A DNA stretch of 8,298 nt, from assembly GCA_050699815.1 (NCBI GenBank), contig JBOHFT010000197.1:1-8298 (forward strand). Direction: 5' to 3'. Shown here one piece after another: positions 1-6,545 of this stretch. How positions within the stretch are numbered: position 1 is the stretch's first letter; every line of letters starts with the position of its first letter. The DNA is from GCA-003244245 sp050699815. GTDB lineage: Bacteria > Actinomycetota > Actinomycetes > Mycobacteriales > Pseudonocardiaceae. A model generated the notes under the pieces. The model was not told where the DNA came from. It saw nothing but the letters and a program-made list of their open reading frames with translations, and did no database searches. The translations under genes and the position numbers were made by a program.

Positions 1-1328
1 GCGTCGGGGACCCCTACTTCCCGCGCGCGGGCAACGGCGGCTATGACGTCACCGGCTATGACATCCAGATCCGCTACGACACCACCACCGGCCGTCTCGA
101 GGGCCACACCACGATCACCGCCCAGGCCACCGAGAGCCTCTCCCGGTTCAACCTCGACCTGCGGCTGGCCACCTCGGCCGTCACGGTCGACGACCAGCCT
201 GCCAGGATCCGCCAGGACGGTGGCGAGCTGCAGGTCACCCCGGCCCGGCCGGTGCTGGCCGGGCAGCCGATGGTCGTGCGGGTGGACTACGCCGGGGTGC
301 CATCGGACATCCCGGCCGGAGACGGAGACGGCGGAACCGAGCCGTGGCGGCGCACCGCCGACGGCGCGGTCGCGGCGGGTGAGCCCGAAAGCGCCGCCTG
401 GTGGTACCCGTCCAACGACCACCCGTCGGACAAGGCGGCCGTCGCGGTCACCGCGACCGTGCCCGCTGGCGTGGAGGCGATCTCCAACGGGGCCCTGCTG
501 GGTGGCCCGGAACCGGCCGGGCCGGGCTGGGAGACGTGGCGCTGGCAGGCGAAGGAGCCGATGGCCACCTATCTGGCGTTCGTCGCCATCGGCCAGTACG
601 ACATCGTCCGGCGGGACACCCCCGCTGGTCCCTACCTGGCGGCCTACGCCCAGGGGCTCACCCCGGAGGTCGCGGCCGCCGCGCGGTCCTCGGTGGAGCG
701 GACGCCCGAGATCGCCAGCTTCCTCGCCGGGATCTTCGGCCCCTACCCGTTCAGCAACCTCGGTGGCGTGGTGCCAGACGCCCCCGACATGGGCTTCGCG
801 CTGGAGAACCAGGCCCGCCCGGTCTACTCGCCGGCGTTTTTCCTCACCGGCGACGAGAACATCAGGGTGGTGGTGCACGAGCTGGCCCACCAGTGGTTCG
901 GGGACAGCGTCTCGGTGCGCCACTGGCGCGACATCTGGCTCAACGAGGGCTTCGCCACCTATGCCGAATGGCTGTACACCGAACGCACCGGCGGCGCCAG
1001 CGCGCAGCAGACCGCGGTGGCGCGCTACGCGCGGCTGCCTGCCGACGCCGACTTCTGGCGGATCCCACCCGGCGATCCCGGCGCCGCTCGGGTGCTCGAC
1101 GGGGCGATCTACTCGCGCGGCGCGATGGCGCTGCAGGCACTCCGGGCCAAGGTAGGCGACGAGGACTTCTTCACCGCGCTGCGTACCTGGACCACCGAGC
1201 GGCGCGGCGGCAACGGCACGGTGGCCGACTTCCTGGCCGTCGTCGAGCGGGTCTCCGGCGAGCAGGTCGACGACGTCGCCCAGGCCTGGCTGTTCAGCCC
1301 GACCCGCCCGCCCGCGCCCCCCGGCTGA
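1..1328 (+). CDS. M1-family zinc metallopeptidase (aminopeptidase N-like), 5' truncated by window edge
   Basis: This is the C-terminal 441 residues of a gluzincin aminopeptidase, read in frame from base 3; the start lies upstream of the window. The zinc site is plain: HELAHQ with the His codons at 876 and 888, followed 18 residues later by the Glu of NEGF (codon 945). This is the HExxH-x18-E arrangement of family M1. The substrate-anchoring GxMEN motif appears as GFALEN (792-809). The likely transition-state Tyr is in IYSRGA (codon 1110). The N-terminal part (ITAQATESLSRFNLDL and following) fits the M1 beta-saddle domain. The protein ends soon after the catalytic domain in a Pro-rich tail, so it is the short form without the ERAP1-like C-terminal domain. 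In actinobacteria such short M1 enzymes are often secreted or lipoproteins, but the signal region is not visible. It cleaves N-terminal residues from peptides by family knowledge. It ends at TGA 1326-1328, far from the next gene, so it seems unrelated to the accessory genes downstream. Confidence 0.93.
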   Translation, partial: VGDPYFPRAGNGGYDVTGYDIQIRYDTTTGRLEGHTTITAQATESLSRFNLDLRLATSAVTVDDQPARIRQDGGELQVTPARPVLAGQPMVVRVDYAGVPSDIPAGDGDGGTEPWRRTADGAVAAGEPESAAWWYPSNDHPSDKAAVAVTATVPAGVEAISNGALLGGPEPAGPGWETWRWQAKEPMATYLAFVAIGQYDIVRRDTPAGPYLAAYAQGLTPEVAAAARSSVERTPEIASFLAGIFGPYPFSNLGGVVPDAPDMGFALENQARPVYSPAFFLTGDENIRVVVHELAHQWFGDSVSVRHWRDIWLNEGFATYAEWLYTERTGGASAQQTAVARYARLPADADFWRIPPGDPGAARVLDGAIYSRGAMALQALRAKVGDEDFFTALRTWTTERRGGNGTVADFLAVVERVSGEQVDDVAQAWLFSPTRPPAPPG

Positions 1329-1556
1329 GCGCTCCTGGTTCTCCGCTCGATCCGAGTTGTCCACAGGCCGCGTGCGGAACTTCATCGACGTCACACCTCC
1401 GTGAGACGGCGGTTGGGTTGTCCGCGCGGACGATCGGCCACGTCAGCGCGTCGTCATCTGTCGCTGATGGTGAGCCGGCGTCCGCGACTGACCTTGTGCG
1501 GCGCGCCTGGTCATGGCGTTCTCTTGTCGCCGGTCGTAGCCGGTCTTGGGGTCAGC

Positions 1557-1562
1557 TACGAT
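1557..1562 (+). promoter_or_regulatory. possible -10 box TACGAT upstream of small ORF/regulator
   Basis: TACGAT matches the actinobacterial TANNNT -10 pattern and lies in the noncoding spacer in the correct orientation. The hexamer 17 bases upstream (TCGTAG) is a poor -35, so this would be an extended or activator-dependent promoter if real. Predicted transcription would begin near 1569, giving a leader of about 35 bases before the small ORF at 1604. A second weaker candidate, TACATT at 1685-1690 with TTGCAG at 1658-1663 (21-base spacer), lies closer to the regulator. Confidence 0.3.
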
Positions 1563-1603
1563 CTTCGTGTAACCGACATGCCGGCCAACCTAGCGAGAGG
1601 ACA

Positions 1604-1696
1604 GTGCCCACGATTCCGATGAGAACGCCCCCGCGAGCGTCGACCGAGGCGGGGCAATTGCAGGGTCCGGTGACTAGCGAGAACTACATTAAGTGA
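1604..1696 (+). CDS. possible small ORF, 30 codons, upstream of the HTH-TPR regulator
   Basis: A GTG start at 1604 is preceded by the purine-rich GAGAGGA (1595-1601), a ribosome binding site, though the 2-base gap is tight. The frame runs 30 codons to TGA at 1694-1696 and ends ...VTSENYIK. The peptide is polar, has no hydrophobic stretch and no signal peptide, and resembles nothing I recognise. It lies 41 bases downstream of a TACGAT -10 candidate, and its stop is 38 bases before the regulator's ATG, so the two could be co-transcribed. The evidence is only position, Shine-Dalgarno and length. The same bases are also the tail of a longer, implausible GC-frame ORF, so it may simply be leader sequence. 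Confidence 0.25.
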   Translation: MPTIPMRTPPRASTEAGQLQGPVTSENYIK

Positions 1697-1721
1697 CCAG
1701 TTGCAGTCGGCGTGCGCACAC

Positions 1722-1730
1722 GAGAGGGGG
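1722..1730 (+). promoter_or_regulatory. ribosome binding site deciding the regulator start
   Basis: GAGAGGGGG lies 4 bases before ATG 1735. This favours ATG 1735 over the in-frame GTG at 1693, which would add 14 residues (TSCSRRAHTRGGA...) not typical of an HTH N-terminus and has no purine-rich site in front of it. Confidence 0.7.
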
Positions 1731-1734
1731 TGCA

Positions 1735-3036
1735 ATGTCCAGAGTATACCCAGCACGAACGGTGCTGGCGCAGCGTATCCGGGAACGCAGACTTACCTTG
1801 GAAGAATTCTCCGAGCAGCTGGGATTATTCGCCCGCGAAAATAATGAAGCCGGTACGGTGAGTATTCGACACGTGCAGAGGCTTGCTGCTGGCCAGTTTA
1901 CATCAGACCGGCTGCGTCCCGCCACGGCACGCCTTTTGGAAAGGTATTTCGAATCGCCTATTGAGGAGTTGTTGGCATCACCGGAAACGCACGATCCTCA
2001 TGCCGAAGAACCCGCCCCGGACGCAGGCGTGGCTGTGGTTACCCCGAATGATCTGCAATTGGCTGTCTGGCAGGGTGATCGGTTAAGCGTCGCCGACGAG
2101 CACGAAGCCTTGGAACTCGCCCGGCGGGTCGCTGCGTCAGACGTGAGCGCCGAGACGCTGAATCGGCTCGAAGGAATCGTCGATGAACTGGCCGTCAAGT
2201 ATTCCGTAACCCCACCGCGAGAGCTAATCGGTCCGGTTCGGCGGCATGTGTCCTATGTCATGTGGCTACTCGATGCGCGTAAGACGCTCGATGAACACCG
2301 CCGGTTGCTTGTCGTGGGGGGTTGGCTCTCGCTGATTGCGGCCACGCTATATACCGATCTTGAACGGCGAGCAGCGGCCAGCAGTTGGCTTGCGACCGCC
2401 GCGAGCTTGGCGAAGCAGGCAGGCGAGCACGAAATTCATGCCTGGCGCTACGAAACCGAGGCATGGCAGGCACTGAATGATGGCGACTACCCTCATGCCG
2501 TTGAGCTATCCCAGGCAGCGCAGCGGCTCGCGCCACGCGGCAGTTCGGCGGCCATCCAGGCCACGGCCCAGGAAGGACGCGCGTGGGCACGGCTTGGCCA
2601 AGCCCGGCAGACATACGACGCGCTCAATCGGGTAGCGCGGTTTGTCTCTCGCATGGCAAAACCCGACACGCCGGAACACCACTACCGCTATGACCCCGAT
2701 AAAGCAGAAGCCTATGTTGCGACCACGCTCGCGTGGCTCGGCGATGTAGCCTCCGAGCACCATGCCCGCCATGTTGTTGCTACGCTTACCCAGGAAGCCG
2801 AGGCTGGCCGCTGGCCGCGTCGACTTGCCTCCGCCAACATCGATCTAGCGCTTACCTTGCTGCTGACTGACCGGCTTGATGAAGCCTGTGCTGTCACCCG
2901 GGAGTCTATGCTCTCCGGCCGCCTGGTGGCCTCAAACCATTGGCGGGCACTTGAGGTGATCCGAGCTATCGAAGCCCGGGGTTTGCCCGAAGCGGCGGAT
3001 CTGCAGGAGGCGTACCAGTTGATGCGGCGCGGGTGA
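1735..3036 (+). CDS. HTH (XRE/Cro-C1-like) regulator with C-terminal TPR-like repeats
   Basis: This 433-residue protein has an N-terminal helix-turn-helix at about residues 9-75. LAQRIRERRLTLEEFSEQLG followed by VSIRHVQRLAAGQ reads as the helices of a Cro/C1-like fold, and it is followed by a short acidic/Pro linker (about 82-100). From about 195 to the end it is all-helical with repeated Ala/Leu/Trp patterns (ASSWLATAASLAKQAG, DYPHAVELSQAAQRLAP, ALNRVARFVSRMA, ACAVTRESMLSGRL), as in TPR solenoids. Such HTH-TPR proteins are common actinobacterial transcription factors; some relatives in other phyla bind peptides, but no ligand can be inferred here. The start is fixed by GAGAGGGGG. The stretch around 1790-1990 has codons such as ATA, AAT and ATT that are rare in neighbouring genes, suggesting acquisition. 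Its stop lies at the edge of the recombinase remnant on the other strand, so the last few residues could have been changed by that event. Confidence 0.8.
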   Translation: MSRVYPARTVLAQRIRERRLTLEEFSEQLGLFARENNEAGTVSIRHVQRLAAGQFTSDRLRPATARLLERYFESPIEELLASPETHDPHAEEPAPDAGVAVVTPNDLQLAVWQGDRLSVADEHEALELARRVAASDVSAETLNRLEGIVDELAVKYSVTPPRELIGPVRRHVSYVMWLLDARKTLDEHRRLLVVGGWLSLIAATLYTDLERRAAASSWLATAASLAKQAGEHEIHAWRYETEAWQALNDGDYPHAVELSQAAQRLAPRGSSAAIQATAQEGRAWARLGQARQTYDALNRVARFVSRMAKPDTPEHHYRYDPDKAEAYVATTLAWLGDVASEHHARHVVATLTQEAEAGRWPRRLASANIDLALTLLLTDRLDEACAVTRESMLSGRLVASNHWRALEVIRAIEARGLPEAADLQEAYQLMRRG

Positions 3037-3219
3037 CGTGCCCGCTCTGGCGGGTATTGTCCCTGGCTTTGCACCGGTAGGCGGGCTGGTATTTCCCACC
3101 GGTCTGGGAGACCCGCAGCGCGGGCTGCCCGCAGGCGCCGCACACGTACAGCCCGCTGCCCAGCCACTTGACCCGGTTACTACCGGTGGTGTTGGCCCGC
3201 CGCCCGGGGTCCATTCCTT
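3028..3219 (-). pseudogene. remnant of a large serine recombinase (recombinase zinc beta-ribbon piece)
   Basis: Read on the minus strand from about 3219, the frame gives DPGRRANTTGSNRVKWLGSG, then LYVCGACGQPALRVSQ, then YQPAYRCKARDN, and ends near SGHVTRAA at about 3028. The pattern of an RK/RVKWLGSGLY lead-in, CxxCG, then YRC and HV(T/S)R is that of the zinc beta-ribbon in phage-type large serine recombinases (family knowledge). Only about 63 residues remain. The N-terminal resolvase catalytic domain is absent: an in-frame TAG lies just upstream near 3226-3228, followed by the Tn3 fragment. The C-terminal coiled coil is also absent, because the opposite-strand regulator gene begins at the other edge. 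No promoter or start is expected. It is a fossil of an integrated phage or element. Confidence 0.72.
3041..3054 (+). terminator. weak hairpin just after the regulator stop
   Basis: CCCGC-TCTG-GCGGG forms a 5-base-pair stem four bases after the TGA, followed by TATTGT but no T run. It could end the regulator transcript. However, the same bases also encode TRQSG of the recombinase remnant on the minus strand, so the symmetry may be incidental. Confidence 0.22.
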
Positions 3220-3240
3220 GTTCTATGGGTCCTTCAACGG

Positions 3241-3783
3241 CCGGGTAGCAGTTCGCTGGACGTGATGGTCACCGCGATCCGCACAAAGGTCAACACCGGG
3301 TTCCACGCCATGGTCGTCAGGCGCCTGTCCCCGGCGGACAAGGCACGGCTGGGCAGGATGTTGCTGGTGGACCCGGTGAGCCGCCGAAGCGGGTTCGACC
3401 GGCTGAAGGATCCGGCCAAGGCCGCCACGATCGGCAAGCTCAAGCAGCGCCTGGCGCACCTGGCAGGCCTGGACGCCCTGGGCCGGACGGAGGAGTGGCT
3501 GGAGGGCGTGCCGCCGGGCAAGGTCGGGCACTTCGCCGGGGAGGCGAAGGTCACCGACGCCGCCGACTTCCGCAAGGTCGGCGAGGACAAGCGGCTCACT
3601 CTGCTGATCAGCCTGGTCCACATGCTGCGGGTCAGCGCGCGGGACGAGATAGTTGACATGTTCTGCAAGCGCATGGCCATCATCCACAAGCGGGGCAAGG
3701 ACCGGCTGGAAGAGCTGCGCGAGGAGCACCGAGCGGAGTCCGAGCGGCTGCTGGACGTGCTCGGCGATGTGCTGTCCGCCGCG
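3241..3783 (+). pseudogene. tnpA: internal fragment of a Tn3-family transposase (TnpA)
   Basis: The frame encodes about 180 residues of the middle of a Tn3-family transposase. Recognisable stretches are LGRMLLVDPVSRRSGFDRLK, LAHLAGLDALGRTEEWLEGV, HFAGEAKVTDAADFRKVG, MFCKRMAIIHKRGKDRLEEL and REEHRAESERLLDVLGDVL, which lie before the DDE catalytic core in this family. Full-length TnpA is close to 1000 residues, so both the N-terminal DNA-binding region and the entire catalytic core are missing. Similarity seems to begin around PGSSSLD (near 3241). It stops at LSAA (3778-3783), where the plus-strand frame runs on into the antisense of the next gene until a stop at 3958-3960. The GTG/ATG at 3262/3265 is an internal codon, not a real start. 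No 38-base Tn3 terminal repeat is seen at either edge, so this is debris left by deletion rather than a simple insertion. Confidence 0.85.
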
Positions 3784-4919
3784 GGGGTGGTTGCCGCCTG
3801 CGCGGTGTCGGCGAGCTGGTCGGGGGACAGCGGCAGAAGGACGGGGTCGTCCCGGTGGCCGATACGGATCCGTGTGGTCGGGTCGGCGAAGATGCTGCCG
3901 GTCTTGTTGCAGTGGCGCATCAACGATCGCAGCGCGCCCAGCGCGTGCCGGCGGGGATGACCCTGCAGGGATTGGGCGAGCGCGGCGACGTCGCTGGTGG
4001 TGACTTCGCGCAGGTGCTGGTAGCGGGCCGACCATTCGACCAGCACCGGATGGAGGGGGCGCAGACAGCGGCGCACGGTGCTGGGGTGGCGGGGGTGGCT
4101 GCGCGGCCCGCCGTGTTGCAGGACGCGGATCCAGGCGCGCACGTCGGCGGCGATGGCGGGTGCCAGGTCAGCGAGCTTGTCCCCCAGCCAGGACTCGAAG
4201 GCGGGGACGCGGTCGTCGTCGAGGAGCCCACCGCGGGAGAGGACCTCGGCGACGCGAGTGATGCTGACCCCATAACGGTGCAGCACATCGACCAGCTGCG
4301 AGTACCGCAAGGGCTGGTCATCGGCATGCCCGGACAGCAAGACGACCAGCGCACGGTCGCACTCGGCGGCCAGTTTGGTGTTCCAGCCTTGGGCTTGGCT
4401 CATCACCTGGGCCATCTGACGCATCCGGACCAGGGCCGGGTTGGCCGGCTCAGCGTGCGCAGCCCAGTCGAAGGCTCGCCCGGGTCCGGGTAGATGCAGC
4501 TGCAACTGCCCGCCATCGGCGCCTCTGGAGACACCAGTGGAGCTGGGGCTCGCCGTGGGAGGCTGCCGCGCAGCGCGTCGGTTCGCGCCGGAGCGAGGGC
4601 CGCGCATCTTCGTGGTGCCGGCGAAGGAGAGCTGGTGGTGGGTGACACCGGCGAGATCGGCTTCGGTGACCACCGGAGGGTTCGCGGCTTGCAGCGCGGC
4701 CTGCAACCAGCACAACCGGCAGTAGTTCTTCTTCACCGGCACAGCACGGCGACAGCCAGCACAACACCCGCTGAGGTGCCGGCGCCGGAAGTCGTAGCAC
4801 GCACGGCAGTACCCGCCATACAGCACTCCCCAGGACAGACACGTCGGGCAACTTGACGCCGGCTTGGGAACGGCCAACCTGCCCGGCACCATCGGCGCTC
4901 GTGCGTGCTGCTCGGTCAC
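3780..4919 (-). pseudogene. large Cys-rich recombinase-like protein of the integrase trio, C-terminally truncated
   Basis: The reading frame starts at GTG 4919, which overlaps the TGA of the upstream HTH gene (GTGA), giving translational coupling. About 380 residues of the original protein remain. Residues 24-70 hold four CxxC pairs (CPTC, CRAC, CAGC, CRLC), a probable pair of zinc ribbons, followed by a basic Pro/Ser-rich linker (about 103-150). A long helical region from 155 to 380 resembles the core-binding arm of tyrosine recombinases (WSARYQHLREVTTSDVAALA, RSLMRHCNKTGSIFADPTTR, LPLSPDQLADTAQAA). In related three-gene cassettes I recall, the sequence continues after TTPAA into a catalytic-like C-terminal domain; here it stops at 3780-3786, where antisense Tn3 DNA begins. 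The frame stays open to 3234, giving a hypothetical 561-residue chimera with a nonsense tail. Function is inferred: partner or second recombinase of the cassette. This copy is almost certainly inactive. Confidence 0.7.
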
Positions 4920-5236
4920 ACTGGCGGCAAAGAGCGGCCGTCGCGGCGTTTTGGCGTGACCGTTACTCCGGTGCCCGTCGCGGCTGGTGGTTCGCATTCG
5001 GAGACTGACCGGGATACTGTGCCCGGCTCGGGGATCAGCAATTCTTCGACACCGCAATCCAGCACGGCGCACAGGACGCCGAGGTCGTCGAGCTTGAGGC
5101 TGGCCGGGTGGCCCGACCACCATCCCGACATCTTGCCGGCACTGATCACCAGCCCGTGCTCGGCCAGCGTGGCCTGCAGCTCGCTGGCCTTCCAAACGCC
5201 CCGATGAGCAGCGGCCAGCCGCAGATTCCACCTCAT
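4916..5236 (-). CDS. small Cro/C1-type HTH protein, middle gene of the integrase trio
   Basis: This 106-residue protein has an N-terminal helix-turn-helix in residues 1-72 (LRLAAAHRGVWKASELQATL, then ISAGKMSGWWSG and LKLDDLGVLCAVLDCGVEEL, ending LLIPEPG). That is the pattern of the XRE-like HTH_26 group, in which the C-terminal half of the domain reads LxxLCxxLxC. The last 35 residues are polar and probably disordered. ATG 5236 overlaps the TGA of the upstream recombinase (ATGA), with AAGGGG a few bases before it, and its own TGA overlaps the GTG of the downstream gene. The three proteins are therefore made from one message in linked amounts. It could be a repressor of the cassette or an excision/directionality factor (inference). 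The gene appears intact. Confidence 0.82.
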   Translation of the reverse strand: MRWNLRLAAAHRGVWKASELQATLAEHGLVISAGKMSGWWSGHPASLKLDDLGVLCAVLDCGVEELLIPEPGTVSRSVSECEPPAATGTGVTVTPKRRDGRSLPPV

Positions 5237-6309
5237 ATCAGCCCCTTCAGCCGCGCGGTGGCGCGGTCTTGGCCGGTGATCCAGGCATCCTCGATATGGG
5301 TTCGGTGGACGTGCACGTAATTCATTGCTGTCGCTATCCAGGCATGTCCGAGTGTTTCCTGGATAGCAATCAAGTCCATTCCGCTAAAATAGAGCTGGCT
5401 CGCGCAGAAATGGCGCAGCACATATGGCGTGAGTTTGTCCGGCCAGGCTGGCAGATGCCCGGCGGCGGCCTCGGCCAAGCCCGCACGCACCACCTCGCTG
5501 CCCACCCGGGCAGCGCTACCGTCAGCGTTCTTGCGTTCGGAACAGAACAACGGAGCACCAGGCCGGTCCGGGGCATCGCCGAGCTGGCCCCAGACGTCCT
5601 CGACGAACCAGCGCAGTGTCCGCCCCGCATTGTTGATCAACGGCACCATCCGTTCCCGCGGTCCCGAGCCGCGCGCACCCTTGCCGTGGCGGACGTGGAT
5701 CTTGCCGAACCGGCCCAGATCCCACTTGATATCGGCCAGATCCAGATGGCGCAGCTCGTTGATCCGCAACCCCACCTCCGGCATCAGCCGGGCCGCGGCG
5801 TAATTGCGCGCAGTGGGCCCGAACTTGCGGCACGTCGCCAGCTCACCACGCCACCCAGCGAACAGCTGCCCCACCTGCCCGGCCGTGGGCGGGATCCGCA
5901 ACCGGGCCACCCGCCGGCCACGAGGCCGGTTCATCTCATCGATCGGGCACTCCACGACCCGGCCGGTCAAATTGTGGATCTCAACCTTGTGCCGCAACTC
6001 CACGAACTCGAAATACGTCTTCACCGCCTGCGCACGCGCCAGCCGCGTGCCCGACGGCGCCGCGCGCAGCACCGTGCCGAAGTAGGCGTCCGCATCCCCA
6101 GGCCCCATGTCCCACAACGGCCGCCCGAACCAGCTCCGCACCTGCCCGAGATGGCTCACATCGCCGCGGATCGTGCCATCAGACAACCCCGCAGCCGCCC
6201 GGGCCAGCACGAACCCCGCGACCACGTCAGTCTCGAACCGCTCGATCTCCTCCGCACCAGCAGGAGCACGCACCTCGCGCAGATCCCGCACGACCGCCAA
6301 CCCCACCAC
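5233..6309 (-). CDS. tyrosine recombinase/integrase, first gene of the integrase trio
   Basis: This 358-residue protein has an N-terminal SAM-like core-binding domain (about 20-115: FVLARAAAGLSDGTIRGDVS, ARAQAVKTYFEFVELRHKVE) and a C-terminal catalytic domain (about 140-345). Catalytic residues visible are Arg182 (GLRINELRHL), Lys210 (HVRHGKG), Arg299 and His300 (YVLRHF), His322 (LGH) and the nucleophile Tyr331 (AMNYVHV). The first His of the usual HxxR box is Tyr296 here. Length and motif order are normal, so the enzyme looks complete. It would cut and join DNA by a 3'-phosphotyrosine intermediate at paired core sites. GTG 6309 is the likeliest start (GTG 6306 is also possible) behind a weak GGGG site. 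It is the first gene of a coupled cassette with the HTH protein and the Cys-rich protein, not a phage integrase next to a tRNA, as no tRNA gene is visible. Its trio may form a Tn554-like unit (inference). Confidence 0.92.
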   Translation of the reverse strand: MVGLAVVRDLREVRAPAGAEEIERFETDVVAGFVLARAAAGLSDGTIRGDVSHLGQVRSWFGRPLWDMGPGDADAYFGTVLRAAPSGTRLARAQAVKTYFEFVELRHKVEIHNLTGRVVECPIDEMNRPRGRRVARLRIPPTAGQVGQLFAGWRGELATCRKFGPTARNYAAARLMPEVGLRINELRHLDLADIKWDLGRFGKIHVRHGKGARGSGPRERMVPLINNAGRTLRWFVEDVWGQLGDAPDRPGAPLFCSERKNADGSAARVGSEVVRAGLAEAAAGHLPAWPDKLTPYVLRHFCASQLYFSGMDLIAIQETLGHAWIATAMNYVHVHRTHIEDAWITGQDRATARLKGLI

Positions 6310-6327
6310 GACACCCCGACTTCAGCC

Positions 6328-6357
6328 CGATCACCCAAACCTCGACATGACCGTCAA
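6328..6357 (-). promoter_or_regulatory. possible promoter of the integrase trio
   Basis: On the minus strand TTGACG (6357-6352) is followed after 18 bases by TGATCG (6333-6328), which would start transcription about 12 bases before GTG 6309. The -35 is good and the -10 is poor. The -35 sits inside the near-palindrome CCGTTGACGG, which could be an operator. Confidence 0.3.
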
Positions 6358-6496
6358 CGGCTCAAAACCAACGAGATACGGTCAGATGCCACAAGACCAC
6401 CCAAATGAGCCGAAGCCCCTGGTCCAGGACGGCAGGCCAACCCCAGACCCCAACGAACCCAAGGGTTGTTTTTTAGTGAAAGTCCTCCCGGCTACC

Positions 6497-6529
6497 CGAC
6501 CCCCGGCTACTCGGCGCCCGGGGGGGTCG
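6497..6529 (-). terminator. strong GC hairpin downstream of the toxin-antitoxin pair
   Basis: CGACCCCCGG (6497-6506) pairs with CCGGGGGGGTCG (6518-6529), leaving a 2-base G bulge and an 11-base loop. It lies about 95 bases beyond the toxin stop on the transcribed strand and before the integrase trio promoter. It is thus well placed to end the toxin-antitoxin transcript; actinobacterial terminators often lack a U tract. It also directly abuts the ATCTTCAG repeat at 6533 and could instead be part of an element end. Confidence 0.4.
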
Positions 6530-6532
6530 AGA

Positions 6533-6545
6533 TGTGATCTTCAGA
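6533..6545 (+). repeat. left arm of 13-base exact inverted repeat TGTGATCTTCAGA
   Basis: TGTGATCTTCAGA here is exactly repeated in inverted orientation at 7353-7365. The two arms face inward around the RHH/PemK-like toxin-antitoxin pair, enclosing 833 bases. No identical flanking duplication is seen (GAGA outside the left arm; CACC outside the right). Confidence 0.5.

Larger units (their letters stand above)
1329..1734. other. intergenic spacer between peptidase and regulator
   Basis: No convincing protein of normal size is seen on either strand. Short open frames exist (for example 1401-1622 on the plus strand) but look like random Arg/Pro-rich GC-frame translations. Just after the peptidase stop there is only a short CCGC-GT-GCGG hairpin and the palindrome GAGCGCTC, so no strong terminator can be claimed. 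The second half carries a possible -10 box, a possible small ORF and the ribosome binding site of the regulator, each listed separately. Confidence 0.5.

Noticed and set aside
43..1155. Long plus-strand frame of 370 codons overlapping the peptidase
   Set aside because: Low-complexity Arg/Ser/Pro translation typical of the wrong frame in GC-rich DNA; the M1 zinc motifs are in the other frame.
1401..1622. 73-codon plus-strand ORF in the spacer
   Set aside because: No ribosome binding site, no recognisable fold, Arg-rich composition.
401..1696. 431-codon plus-strand frame through the peptidase and spacer
   Set aside because: Gly/Arg-rich shadow of the peptidase; only its last 30 codons are considered, as a separate weak small ORF.
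3241..3783. Complete Tn3-family transposon insertion
   Set aside because: No catalytic core, no N-terminal domain, no terminal repeats and no 5-base duplication seen at the edges.
3855..4493. 212-codon plus-strand frame
   Set aside because: Exact antisense of the Cys-rich recombinase-like gene, which has overlapping start/stop context and CxxC motifs.
5269..6408. 379-codon plus-strand frame
   Set aside because: Antisense to the tyrosine recombinase, whose catalytic residues are all recognisable; the plus-strand product is His/Pro/Arg-rich with no domain.
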